Shown piece after piece: positions 38,701 through 48,100 of a stretch of DNA of 64,000 bases (positions within the stretch are counted from its first letter, which is position 1; each line of letters begins with the position of its first letter). The position numbers and the translations under genes are program-made. The notes beneath the pieces were generated by a model. That model was not told the origin of the DNA, searched no databases, and was given only the letters and a program-made list of their open reading frames with translations. The DNA is from Clostridiales bacterium. Lineage in GTDB: Bacteria > Bacillota > Clostridia > Oscillospirales > Acutalibacteraceae. The DNA lies in the NCBI GenBank assembly GCA_019416455.1, contig DXXG01000004.1, positions 124,001 through 188,000 of the forward strand. Direction: 5' to 3'.

Positions 38701-39968
38701 GATTGTATGCAGAAACAGACCTTACCGCCGCAGACGGTACGGTTATCCCCGCCGATGGTCTGATTGAGATTATTTCTCTGGACGAAAACGGCAAAGGCAC
38801 GGTCAATAGCGACCTTCCGTTCGGCAACTACTATGTAAAAGAGCTGTCAACCAATTCCGCCTATGTGCTGAATGAGCAGAAATACCCTGTCCACTTTGAG
38901 TACGCAGGTCAGGACACGGCGATTGTTCATCTTTCCGCCAATGACGGCGAAGCTATTGAGAATGAAATCATTTACGGCTCGGTAAGCGGTCTGAAATCCG
39001 ATGAGGACGGAAACGCTCTGGGCGGTGCGGTTATCGGTATCTTTAAGACAGGTACAGAGGAGTTTACAAAAGAAAATGCTATCCAGACTACCACATCAGC
39101 CGATGATGGTAGTTTTTCTTTTGAAAAAGTGCCGTATGGCACTTGGGTAATCCGTGAAATTGAAAGTCCCACAGGTTTTGTACTCTCCGAGGAAGAAATC
39201 GCCGTAACTGTCGGCAAAGTTGATGAGGTCGTGGAAATCGAGCTTGTGAACTACTTTATCAAGGGGAATATTGAACTGACTAAGGTTGACGCAGATTATC
39301 CCGACAATAAGCTCACAGGTGCGGTCTTTGAGGTGTATGCCGATACAAACGGCAACGGCGAATTTGATAAAGACGATAAGCTGTGCGGCGAAATGACTGA
39401 GCTTGAGGGCGGCGTTTATCAAATGACCGAGCTGCGCTACGGCAAGTATTTCGTCCGTGAAAAAACAGCTCCAGACGGCTTTGTGCTTGATGATGGCGTG
39501 TACGGCGTTTCCATCGAGGAAAACGGCAAGACCTATACCGTAGAAAACAAAGCAGGCGTTGGCTTTATCAATGACGCACAGAAAGGCTCTCTCAAAATCG
39601 TAAAGACTTCCTCTGACGGTAAAGTTGAGGGCTTCTCTTTCCGTGTGACAAGTGCTAACGGCTACGACCAGACCTTTAAGACCGACAAAAACGGAGAAAT
39701 CTTTATTGAGGGCTTGCGTATCGGTGAATACACCGTGTCCGAAGTCAGCGACTCGGCTTCCGCAGGATATATCCTTCCTGCCGACAAACAGGCAACCGTC
39801 AAAACAGACTCTACTACGATTGTTGAAATGCACAACGAGTTCAGGGATACGCCAAAAACAGGCGATGACTTTAATCTGGGCTTGTGGGTAAGCCTTGCGG
39901 CTGCTTCCGTTATCGGTGCAGGCGTTCTCGGCTTTGTCGGCTTCAAGAAAAAGAAAAAGGAGGACTGA
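35772..39968 (+). CDS. Thioester-domain, CnaB-repeat cell-wall adhesin (SpaA-like)
   Basis: The protein is 1398 aa. It has a signal peptide (about 1-35), then a thioester domain: Cys101 in VYCVESG and Gln165 in ATQTIIW are the pair that forms the internal thioester used to bond covalently to host surfaces. From about residue 335 to 1355 follow repeated CnaB/SpaA domains with GAxFEVY starts and VKE or REI motifs near their ends, expected to carry Lys-Asn/Asp isopeptide bonds. The C-terminus has TPKTG (1360-1364), a hydrophobic helix and a KKKKK tail, a sorting signal suited to clostridial class B sortase; the element encodes one at 62582. AAAGGACGG precedes ATG 35772. Confidence 0.92.
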   Translation: MKTKFTKKGRRILSAALCLLMMITALPMSAFAWTSEEGKSCTSSFGDYYVGSDGEYYRSKATYSFIVYDSKGNITVQSINAGNAKRKYLMTDNSGTHQVYCVESGVDFNTGNSYVSKSGKNSSYFQNLPTDAQFGIMMALMYGWHEGKSSPVAGTNVDDYAFATQTIIWEYQQQLRTSPSNRQSANGIDGDTYYYSLKGRPAEKCYNWILSQMSKHYTIPSFAARSQSNADTYTLKYNPDTKKYSLTLEDTNNTLSDIKFSASGISVTRSGNKYTFTSDKMITSPVTVSAQKNVNLDCGEMLIWGCVGKQTMVSGASDPVYFYLKIDTETYGTGQIKKTSEDGVVSGISFNISGNGVNKTVTTGADGTVDVQLMPGVYTVTEQSIDRYEPQSVQRVTIVSGHTATVTFNNTLKRGSLEIIKNSEDNLVEGVKFHLYGTSLSGLPVDEYAVTDENGVARFENVLISGETPYTVEEVDTAVRYVVPESQTAPIEWEKVTSRSFTNILKKFNVTVTKSDAETGKAQGDASLAGAVYGIYKGEELIDTYTTDENGQFTTDYYICDDDWTIREISPSEGYLLDTTIHHIGAEPELYTVERNSTANDVNEQIIKGNIAIIKHTDDGETQIETPETGATFEVYLKDAGSYDAAKETERDILTCDENGFAQTKDLPYGIYVVKQTSGWEGRELMKPFEVFISKDGQTYRYLINNANFESYIKIVKKDAETGATIPYAGAGFQIYDPNGELVTMTFTYPEVTTIDTFYTTADGYLITPQTLEYGTGYSIVEVQAPYGYVLNSEPVYFDVTQDGSAEESGITVIEVVRSNMAQKGTITVSKSGEVFTSVSENNGMYQPVFAVQGLEGAVYEITAAEDIYTLDGTLRASKGEVVDTITTGTDGTAKSKELYLGKYEVKEITAPYGMVLNDEIHAVELVYAGQNIAVTETETSFYNERQRVEIDLVKSLETDEAYGVGNNGEIFDVTFGLYAETDLTAADGTVIPADGLIEIISLDENGKGTVNSDLPFGNYYVKELSTNSAYVLNEQKYPVHFEYAGQDTAIVHLSANDGEAIENEIIYGSVSGLKSDEDGNALGGAVIGIFKTGTEEFTKENAIQTTTSADDGSFSFEKVPYGTWVIREIESPTGFVLSEEEIAVTVGKVDEVVEIELVNYFIKGNIELTKVDADYPDNKLTGAVFEVYADTNGNGEFDKDDKLCGEMTELEGGVYQMTELRYGKYFVREKTAPDGFVLDDGVYGVSIEENGKTYTVENKAGVGFINDAQKGSLKIVKTSSDGKVEGFSFRVTSANGYDQTFKTDKNGEIFIEGLRIGEYTVSEVSDSASAGYILPADKQATVKTDSTTIVEMHNEFRDTPKTGDDFNLGLWVSLAAASVIGAGVLGFVGFKKKKKED

Positions 39969-39971
39969 TTT

Positions 39972-40064
39972 ATGGACGCTAAAACCATTATCGCCATTGT
40001 GCTTGTAGTGTTTATCGTCGGTGCGGCAATATGGCTTAATATCCGAAACAGAAAGAAGAAATAA
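39972..40064 (+). CDS. 30-aa single-pass membrane peptide
   Basis: MDAKTIIAIVLVVFIVGAAI continues WLNIRNRKKK: one transmembrane helix and a basic tail. It starts three bases after the adhesin stop; AAGGAGG near the end of the adhesin gene is its ribosome site. It may assist adhesin export or be a membrane regulator; nothing in sequence decides. Confidence 0.6.
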   Translation: MDAKTIIAIVLVVFIVGAAIWLNIRNRKKK

Positions 40065-40080
40065 CCCGATATGACAGGAA

Positions 40081-40114
40081 AAGGGCGGCTTATGTTGATA
40101 AGCCGCCCTTTTTC
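40081..40114 (+). terminator. Terminator after the adhesin unit
   Basis: AAGGGCGGCTTAT (40081-40093) pairs with ATAAGCCGCCCTT (40098-40110), followed by T. Confidence 0.7.
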
Positions 40115-40132
40115 CATATATGGAGGCAATCT

Positions 40133-40435
40133 ATGAAAAATCTGAAAACCATTGAAGCTAAGGTAAAGGCTATTCTGCAAAAGAACGAGGACGCAAGAAA
40201 CGATGATATGACCCTCTATCTGATTGTGTGCAACACCTACTTGAAAGGTGCAGGTGCAATGCCCTTTGCGGAAGTAATGGAACAGTATAAATATCTCGGT
40301 CTGCCGAGTTTTGAGAGCGTGGGCAGAACACGCCGTAAGCTGCAAGCAAAATATCCAGAGCTTGCGGGGAACGCCCGTGTAAGGCGGCTCCGTGCCGAAG
40401 GCGAAAAGGCATACCGCAAATACGCTAAGGAATGA
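40133..40435 (+). CDS. Hypothetical element protein
   Basis: The protein is 100 aa (MKNLKTIEAKVKAILQKNED onward), helical and basic at the end. YLGLPSFESVGRTRRKLQ suggests a small nucleic-acid-binding fold, as in phage and conjugative element accessory proteins. GGAGG precedes ATG. It begins a tightly spaced run of small genes up to the giant helicase. Confidence 0.65.
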   Translation: MKNLKTIEAKVKAILQKNEDARNDDMTLYLIVCNTYLKGAGAMPFAEVMEQYKYLGLPSFESVGRTRRKLQAKYPELAGNARVRRLRAEGEKAYRKYAKE

Positions 40436-40443
40436 GGTGTGAA

Positions 40444-40713
40444 ATGGAAGAAAAACGCATAAACGGCGGTTATGAAATCATCGAAAGCTGTACTATCGGG
40501 AACAACGAGCTTGTCATCGGTCATAACGCCAAAGCCCCCAACCCGTATGTGTGTTGGTACTGCAAGGACGGCTCGGATTATTTTTGGGGATATTACTGCA
40601 ATCAGTTATCGGAAGCGAGGGAAAAGCTGAATGAACGCTACCAAAGAGAGTGCTGTATGCCCTACAACCAGCCCGATAAAAAACAGAAAAGCCGTGATGA
40701 CCGTGAGCGATAA
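40444..40713 (+). CDS. Hypothetical element protein, related to the start of the gene at 40842
   Basis: The protein is 89 aa. The beginning (GGYEIIESCTIGNNELVIGH) parallels that of the 199-aa protein at 40842 (GNYEVVNSIYIGDKEVVFGV), so the two share a module. Four Cys occur in the middle and end. It ends DDRER. The function is unknown. Confidence 0.65.
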   Translation: MEEKRINGGYEIIESCTIGNNELVIGHNAKAPNPYVCWYCKDGSDYFWGYYCNQLSEAREKLNERYQRECCMPYNQPDKKQKSRDDRER

Positions 40714-40849
40714 ACGAAAATATGACTGCACGACCTGTCCTTATCCCCGATATAAGGACGGGTCTGTTATTTTCTGCGATGTCTGTATCCGCAGGATTTT
40801 AGACGAGCAGAAAGAGGAAAAGAAACGAAAGGAGCAATCGAATGAGTGA
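40697..40849 (+). CDS. Small zinc-finger-like protein
   Basis: The protein is 50 aa. CTTCPYP and FCDVC make a CxxC-CxxC pair likely to bind zinc, followed by a Lys/Glu helix. It overlaps both neighbours (17 and 8 bases), which supports translational coupling. Confidence 0.55.
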   Translation: MTVSDKRKYDCTTCPYPRYKDGSVIFCDVCIRRILDEQKEEKKRKEQSNE

Positions 40850-41441
40850 AGAAAAACGAATGCTCGGCAATTATGAGGTCGTGAACAGCATTTATATTGG
40901 CGACAAAGAGGTTGTTTTCGGTGTAGATAAAAGCGATAAATACCCTTTCCTTGTAAGCTACTGCGACTACCATAATCCGTTTGGTGTGCCGTGGGCAACA
41001 GAAAGCGTTGGTTGTGACGATTATCTGGAAGCTATGGGGATTTTCATTCAGCGAGTACAGTCCCAGATAGAGCAAACCAAATCCGAATTATCCAAATTCG
41101 CTTTTGACAATACCGTGTTCACGAAAGACCATTGTATTCCCGACAAACGCAGCAGCAGTATTGTCGGCAAGGTTGTCGTTATCAATGCAGAGCCGAAACG
41201 GTATGAATATCAGCACCCTGCTTTTCAGCTCGTTTTGGCGGACGGCGGCAATGGAGCAACAGGCGGCAGAGGTAACGCTGTCTTTGGTACTTGCCTTGCC
41301 ACAGGCGAAAAATCCAGATGGGAGCGGTACGATGTGTTAGGAGAAATCAAGCCCGAATGTATGCCTGATTGGGCAAAGGAAGCTCTTGCAAAAATCAAGG
41401 AGCAGCAGAAAGAGAAAAAGCATAAAGATTTAGAACGATAG
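40842..41441 (+). CDS. Hypothetical element protein
   Basis: The protein is 199 aa. The N-terminal module is shared with the 40444 gene. A Gly-rich segment (LADGGNGATGGRGNAVFG) lies near 135. It ends KKHKDLER, nearly identical to the end of the 41657 gene. AAAGGAG precedes ATG. The function is unknown. Confidence 0.68.
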   Translation: MSEEKRMLGNYEVVNSIYIGDKEVVFGVDKSDKYPFLVSYCDYHNPFGVPWATESVGCDDYLEAMGIFIQRVQSQIEQTKSELSKFAFDNTVFTKDHCIPDKRSSSIVGKVVVINAEPKRYEYQHPAFQLVLADGGNGATGGRGNAVFGTCLATGEKSRWERYDVLGEIKPECMPDWAKEALAKIKEQQKEKKHKDLER

Positions 41442-41453
41442 GAGGTTTTGAAA

Positions 41454-41660
41454 ATGGCACTCAACCAAAAGGCAATCAAGGTGCTTGGTAAGGTCTTTGA
41501 AGCAGGCTTTACTGATGAAAAGTCGATTGCCGCTATGACAATGGACGATATTCTTGCGATACAGGGTATCACCATAGCCGACATCGGCATTATCAACGAG
41601 TTGCAAAAGAGTATCAAGGCAAACAAGGTCATTTCCTTTTTCGGGGGTAATGCTGAATGA
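41454..41660 (+). CDS. Small helical protein
   Basis: The protein is 68 aa (MALNQKAIKVLGKVFEAGFT onward). The segment MTMDDILAIQGITIADIGII resembles helix-hairpin-helix or SAP-like DNA-binding repeats. AGGAGG precedes ATG 41454; the stop overlaps the next start (ATGA). Confidence 0.65.
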   Translation: MALNQKAIKVLGKVFEAGFTDEKSIAAMTMDDILAIQGITIADIGIINELQKSIKANKVISFFGGNAE

Positions 41661-42115
41661 GTACAGAGCTTATCAACCGTATTACAGTAAAGAAAGACGG
41701 TGTATATCTGTCCTCACACAGTTCAAATGATACCGCCCCCTTTCACTCTTGGCGGTGTAAAAGCCTTTCGGAAATCTATGCCGCCGAAGGACAGGCAGGA
41801 CTTGACCGAGAAATCGTCTGTATGCTGTATGAATACGCACAGCTCCGTGGCAGTCATAAAAGCCTTGACCGTTATCGCTATGCGATTGAAAGTCCTGCTG
41901 CTCACGCCATCTATAAAAAATATACCGACCAAATTGACGACAAATACGAACAGATGGACGAAGCGGATAAGGACAGCGTATGGTACAAGCCGACAGAAAA
42001 GGCAAAGGAATATCGAGCCTTTGAGCGTGAAATGCGTAACAAAATGTACGCTGAGATTGCCGAGCGATGCGGCGAGTATGACCGTAAACACAAAAACCGA
42101 GATTTAGAACGATAA
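41657..42115 (+). CDS. Hypothetical element protein
   Basis: The protein is 152 aa, beginning MSTELINRITVKKDGVYLSS with WRCKSLSEIYAAEG near 35 and a charged helical C-terminal half ending KHKNRDLER. The last codons merge into the AAGGAGG of the next gene. No function is recognised. Confidence 0.65.
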   Translation: MSTELINRITVKKDGVYLSSHSSNDTAPFHSWRCKSLSEIYAAEGQAGLDREIVCMLYEYAQLRGSHKSLDRYRYAIESPAAHAIYKKYTDQIDDKYEQMDEADKDSVWYKPTEKAKEYRAFEREMRNKMYAEIAERCGEYDRKHKNRDLER

Positions 42116-42130
42116 GGAGGTGTTTAAAGA

Positions 42131-45100
42131 ATGGCTGCGAAGTATCAGCTAATTACAGAGCTGTATCGGCGCACAGGCGTGGCGGTTGCTAAAAATCCGC
42201 AGGCGTGGCAGAGCTTTTTGTCTGCCGCTTGCCGTAACTATAAATGCCGATTTGATGAACAGCTCTTGATTTACGCTCAACGCCCTGACGCTGTTGCGGT
42301 AGCACAGCTTGAAACTTGGAACAAGCAGTTTAAGCGTTGGGTAAACAAAGACAGCAAAGGCATTGCGGTGTTCGACCCAAAAGGTCGCAGGAACACGCTG
42401 AAATACTATTTTGATATATCCGATACGCACGAGGGTTATTACGGCAGCCGCCCTGTTCCGATATGGCAGATGAGTGAGCGATACGAGCAGGCAGTTATTG
42501 AACGGCTTTCCGACAGATTTGGCGATGTAGAAAGCACCGACCTTGCTTCGGTGCTGATGGAAACGGCAAAAAACGCAGTTGAGGACAATTTGCAGGATTA
42601 TATGCCGCAGCTCAAATCCTGTACGCAGGACAGTTTGTTAGAGGAACTTGACGAATATAATATCGAGGTCATTTACCGACAGCTTGCGGTCAACAGCGTA
42701 GCATATATGCTGATGAGCCGTTGCGGTGTTGATACCGAAGCGGTATTTGAGCGTGAGGATTTTGCGGAAATCATTAACTTTAATACTCCCGCTACTATCA
42801 ACGCCCTCGGTATTGCGACAAGCGATATTTCTGAAATGGCACTCAGGGAAATCTCTCAGACTATCCGAGATGTGCAAATTGCGGAGAAAAGTCAAAACCG
42901 CACCTTTGCGCCGCAATCTCAAACACGCTATGATGTAGGCAGAGAACAAGCCGAAAGGAGTAATCATAATGAGCGAAATCACATACACCAAACAAGGGGA
43001 TTATCTTATTCCCGACCTGACATTACCGACAGAGCCAGAAATTCAGCTTGGCAGATACGCTTTGATGCACAGGGATTATCTGGAGCAGCACAAACGAGTG
43101 ACCTACCTCAATCTGCTGACATCGGGCGAGCTGAACAAACATCTTTACGAAGTGGAACAGACGGCTCTTACGAGGTTGGAGCTTCTGACAAAACAGCTTT
43201 GCAAGGAGCAGGGCGTGACGGAGGAACTGAAAGAAAAAGCACCGATGCAATGGGTCGGGCTGATGAACAATATCCGCAGTCAAGCGGAGGAAACGATACT
43301 GAACGAGCTGATTTACAGCTAAATGTCGCTGATGAACAGCAAGTCACAGTTAATCTCCCCACCGTAGAAGAACAGATTGAAATGTTAGCTGAAGCAGAGG
43401 ACGAAAAATCCTCTGTTTTTGTTATTTTTCAGGAAGATATTGACTCTGTTCTCCAAAGAGGAAGCGGCTTTCAGAATGGTAAATACCGTATCTACCGTCA
43501 GTTTCAAAAGAATGAGGACGGCAAAAGCAATCTTGATTTTCTCAAAAAAGAGTACGGCACAGGCGGCGGTACGCATTATTTCCCAGACGGTACGCAGGGA
43601 CACACTTGGCACAACGGGAAAGGCATTGCGATTGAAAAGTACGGCTCGTCTGCAAACCCCGACCTTGTTCTTTCTTGGACAAAGGTCGAAAAACGGCTGC
43701 GTGAGCTAATAAAGAATGACCGCTACCTGAATGAAAAGGAAAAAGACCACTACGCCGATTATCTTGAAAGCGAGGAAGCTCCGCAGTACGAAATCGACAC
43801 GCAAAGGAAAATGGCACGGCGGCGTTTCATCGACGCAAACCGTGACCTTCCGCCTGCCGACAAGAGAGATACCCTTGCTCTGCGGCTGTCCGATTTTATC
43901 CGTGATTTAGACGGTTATGAGAAAGACCTGCTTGAAAATGTGGAGCGCACCGACCTTGCCGATGTGACCGCCGAGCAAATGGAACAGCATTTGGGCGACC
44001 CTGCTACTGTTCAACAGCTCATAGATTTTCTTGCTCTGGTACAGGGAAAAACCGCCGATGTTTACAGCCGCAGCAATGCGTGGCGGTTTTCACAGGAGCT
44101 TATGGAGCTGTATCCTCTCCGCTATGTCTATCACGAGGACGATGTTGTATATATCGGGGCAGACAAATATGAGATTGCGGCGTTTGATGAAAACGCTGTT
44201 TCCCTGCGTAATCCCGACTTTCCATTGTTCGGAAAGGAACTCAGCCGAGCTGATTTTGAGGAAAAGTTAAAGGAAAACCCTGCTAACGACCATTTGAAAG
44301 TAGTCGTTACCGAAAAGCAGAGTGTTCAAACACCGTCCGAAGAAAAGCCAGACGGCATAAAATTCTCTATCGGATTTTCGGAACACCCCGCCTTTTATGA
44401 CAGGCAGTTTAATGACCGATATACCGATTTGAGCTTTGCTCTGGGTAACTATCTTCTCGGCGTTCTGGACGAAAAGCAGCATAGAGAGCATGAAAGCAAA
44501 GATAATGTTGGTTGGTATCATAAGACCGATTTTGAGATTACCGCTACTATCGGCGGCGAAGATTTCCATTATGAAGGACGGTTTGATATTGGCGACGGCG
44601 AGGGCGACCTTATCTCCCATATCAAAAACTTTTACGAATACTCTCTGTCCCCGAATTGCCCGTTTATTCCCGAATGGAAGAAACAGGGCGAGGATTATTA
44701 CCGTGAACAAATAGAAAGCCTGCAATGGGGACGAGATGTGTTTGTACCTTATCTGGAGCAGCATAAAACGCTCACCCCAGAGGACGAAAAGCTCTATGCG
44801 GAGATTATGGCAACGGAAAGCGATTGGTTTAGAGTTCCAGAAGATAAGGAAGCCACTCTTGCGGAGCGACTGGTAGATTTTGCGGAAGATGTTTCTCCTT
44901 ATGAGTATATGGACGCCCTTGAAGTAGGAGAAACAAAAGAAGATGCCATTCAGAAAATCAACAATGATTTAAGTAACCCTGAGCTTGTGCAAAGCTATGT
45001 GGAACAGCTTACAGAGTGGTTAGAAGAATTAGAAGATGATGAGCAAAAGCAGGTCTGCCGTCAGCTCATAGACGAGATGACACCGTTCTTGTCAATAGAG

Positions 45101-48100
45101 GAAGTTCCGCATTATACCGTAGAACTGACTTCCGATGCCTTTGCCGACCCGTTTATCATACGGGATAACACCGTACCATACGGAGAGGACGGGCAGTATT
45201 ACGATGTGGACGGCATTTATCAGACCTTTGAAACCGAGGAAGAAGCACAGGAATATGCCGACACCTTGAATAGTGCCGAAAACATCGTCAAGCTGTTCGC
45301 CCAGAAAGATGAGGAACGAAGCCAACAGGAACGGCCCGATATACAGGATAACTCTGACCTTATCGGCAAGGAAATCCTTATTGATAACCGCCGCTATGTC
45401 ATTGAAAGTATCAGTGAAATAAGCGGCGATGTGTCAATGCGGGATATGACCTTTGCAAATGCCGTGGGCTTTCCAATAAACCGTGTTGAGAAAATCGGCT
45501 ATATCCGCAGTCTGCTCAGTAAGGCACAGGAAGAAAAACAACCCGAAAAGGCTGTATCTCCTGTCCCTGCTCCCTCAGAGCCACGGCACAATTACCGCAT
45601 TACTGAGGATACTTTGGGTGTCGGCGGCACAAAAGAAAAGTTCCGTAATAATATGGCGGCTATCAATCTCTTGCACGAGTTGGAGCTTGAAAACCGACTT
45701 GCCACACCCGAAGAACAGGAAATCCTTTCAAAGTATGTCGGTTGGGGCGGTCTGTCTATGGCGTTTGATGAAAACAATGCGGCGTGGGCTGATGAGTTCA
45801 AAGAGCTGTATGCAAGTCTTTCCCCAGAAGAATACCGTGCGGCAATGGAGTCCACCCTGACAGCGTTTTATACGCCGCCTGTTGTAATCAAAGGTATGTA
45901 TGAAGCTCTTGAGCGTTTGGGATTTTCCGAGGGCAGTATTTTAGAGCCGTCCTGCGGAACGGGCAATTTCTTCGGACTGCTCCCCGATACGATGGCAGGC
46001 TCAAAGCTCCACGGTGTAGAAATCGACCCTCTTACGGGAAAAATCGCAAAGCAGCTCTATCAGAAAGCCAATATCGCCGTGCAGGGCTTTGAAGAAACAA
46101 AGCTCCCAGACGACCACTTTGATGTGGTTATCGGCAATGTGCCGTTTGGCGATTTTAAGGTCAACGACAGCCGTTACAACGCCCAGAAGTTCCTTATTCA
46201 CGATTACTTTTTTGCAAAGGCTCTTGATAAAGTTCGTGCAGGCGGTGTCGTTGCGTTCATTACCTCTAAGGGAACAATGGATAAGGCAAGCCCCGAAATA
46301 CGCAAGTATATTGCGCAGAGAGCCGAGCTGCTCGGAGCTATCCGACTGCCTGATAACACTTTCCGAGCAAACGCAGGCACAGAGGTTACGAGCGACATTC
46401 TCTTTTTGCAGAAGCGTGACCGAGTGATTGACACAGAGCCAGATTGGGTACACCTTGATACCGATGAGAACGGTATTACGATGAACAGCTATTTTGTGCA
46501 GCACCCAGAGATGATTTTAGGCGAGATGAAAATGGAAAGCACACGCTTTGGTTTTGACTCCGCCTGCAAAGCCTATCAGGATATACCTTTGTCGGAGCTG
46601 CTTCATAACGCTGTTCAGAACATTCAGGGAGAAATCCCAGAGTACGAAAACGAGCTTGATGAAATCTCTGACGGGCAGGACGCTTCTATTCCCGCCGACC
46701 CGAATGTGCGAAACTTCTCGTATGCGTTGGTGGACGGCAAGGTTTATTTCAGAGAAGATGACCTTATGACCCCTGCGGCGGCGTCTGTTACCGCAGAAAA
46801 CCGTATCAAGGGACTTCTCCAAATCCGTGATTGCGTGAGAAAGCTCATAGAGTATCAGACCGAGGATTACCCAGATGATTTGATACACACCGAACAGGAA
46901 AATCTAAACCGTTTGTATGACAGCTTTACAAAGCAGTACGGACTAATCAACAACCGAGGAAACTATCTCGCTTTTGCATCGGACGAGAGTTACTTCCTTT
47001 TGTGTTCTCTGGAGGTGCTTGACGATGAGGGCAATTTCAAAAGAAAAGCGGATATGTTCACGAAAAGGACGATAAAGCCCCACCGTGAAATCACTTCCGT
47101 TGAAACCGCAAGCGAAGCTCTTGCCTTGTCTATCGGTGAAAAAGCCCGTGTTGACCTGCCTTATATGGAACAGCTTACAGGCAAACCGAAAGAAGAAATC
47201 ATTAAGGACTTGCAGGGCGTTATCTTCCGTATCCCCGCAACCGAGCCTGCTCAGTATGTAACTGCCGATGAGTATTTGTCTGGCAATGTAAGAGCCAAAC
47301 TCATAACCGCCGAAGCCGCAGCAAAGGAAAATCCAGAGTTTGCGGTTAACGCACAAGCCTTAAAGCAGGTCATACCGCAAGACCTGTCGGCGGCTGAAAT
47401 CTCCGTCCGTCTGGGTACGACTTGGATACCGCAGGAGGATATTCAGAGGTTTGTAATGGAGCTTTTAACTCCGTCAAGCTATGCACAAAGCCGTATCAGG
47501 GTAAGATACACCCCGATTAACGGCGATTGGTTTATTGAGAATAAGAGTTCCGATTACGGAAATGTAAAGGCGGACAGCACCTACGGTACAAAGAGGGCTT
47601 CCGCCTATCGTATTATTGAGGATACTCTAAATCTCCGTGATACCCGTATTTTTGATTATGTCTATGATGAGAACGGAAACAAAAAAGCTGTATTCAACGC
47701 AAAGGAAACCACGGCGGCACAGGCAAAACAGGAAGCAATCAAACAGGCGTTTCAGGATTGGATATGGAAAGACCCAGAACGGAGAAACCGCCTTGTCAGG
47801 TATTACAATGACACTTTTAATTCCGTCCGTCCCCGTGAGTACGATGGAAGTCATATTACTTTCGGCGGCATCAGCCCAGAAATCACCCTAAGACCGCACC
47901 AAGTAAACGCTATCGCTCATATCCTCTATGGCGGCAATACTCTCCTTGCCCATAAGGTGGGTGCGGGAAAGACCTTTGAAATGGTAGCCGCCGCACAGGA
48001 AAGCAAGCGGCTCGGACTTTGCAATAAAGCGATGTTCGTTGTTCCAAATCATCTTGTCGGTCAATGGGCTTCTGAGTATCTGCGTCTGTATCCGAGCGCC

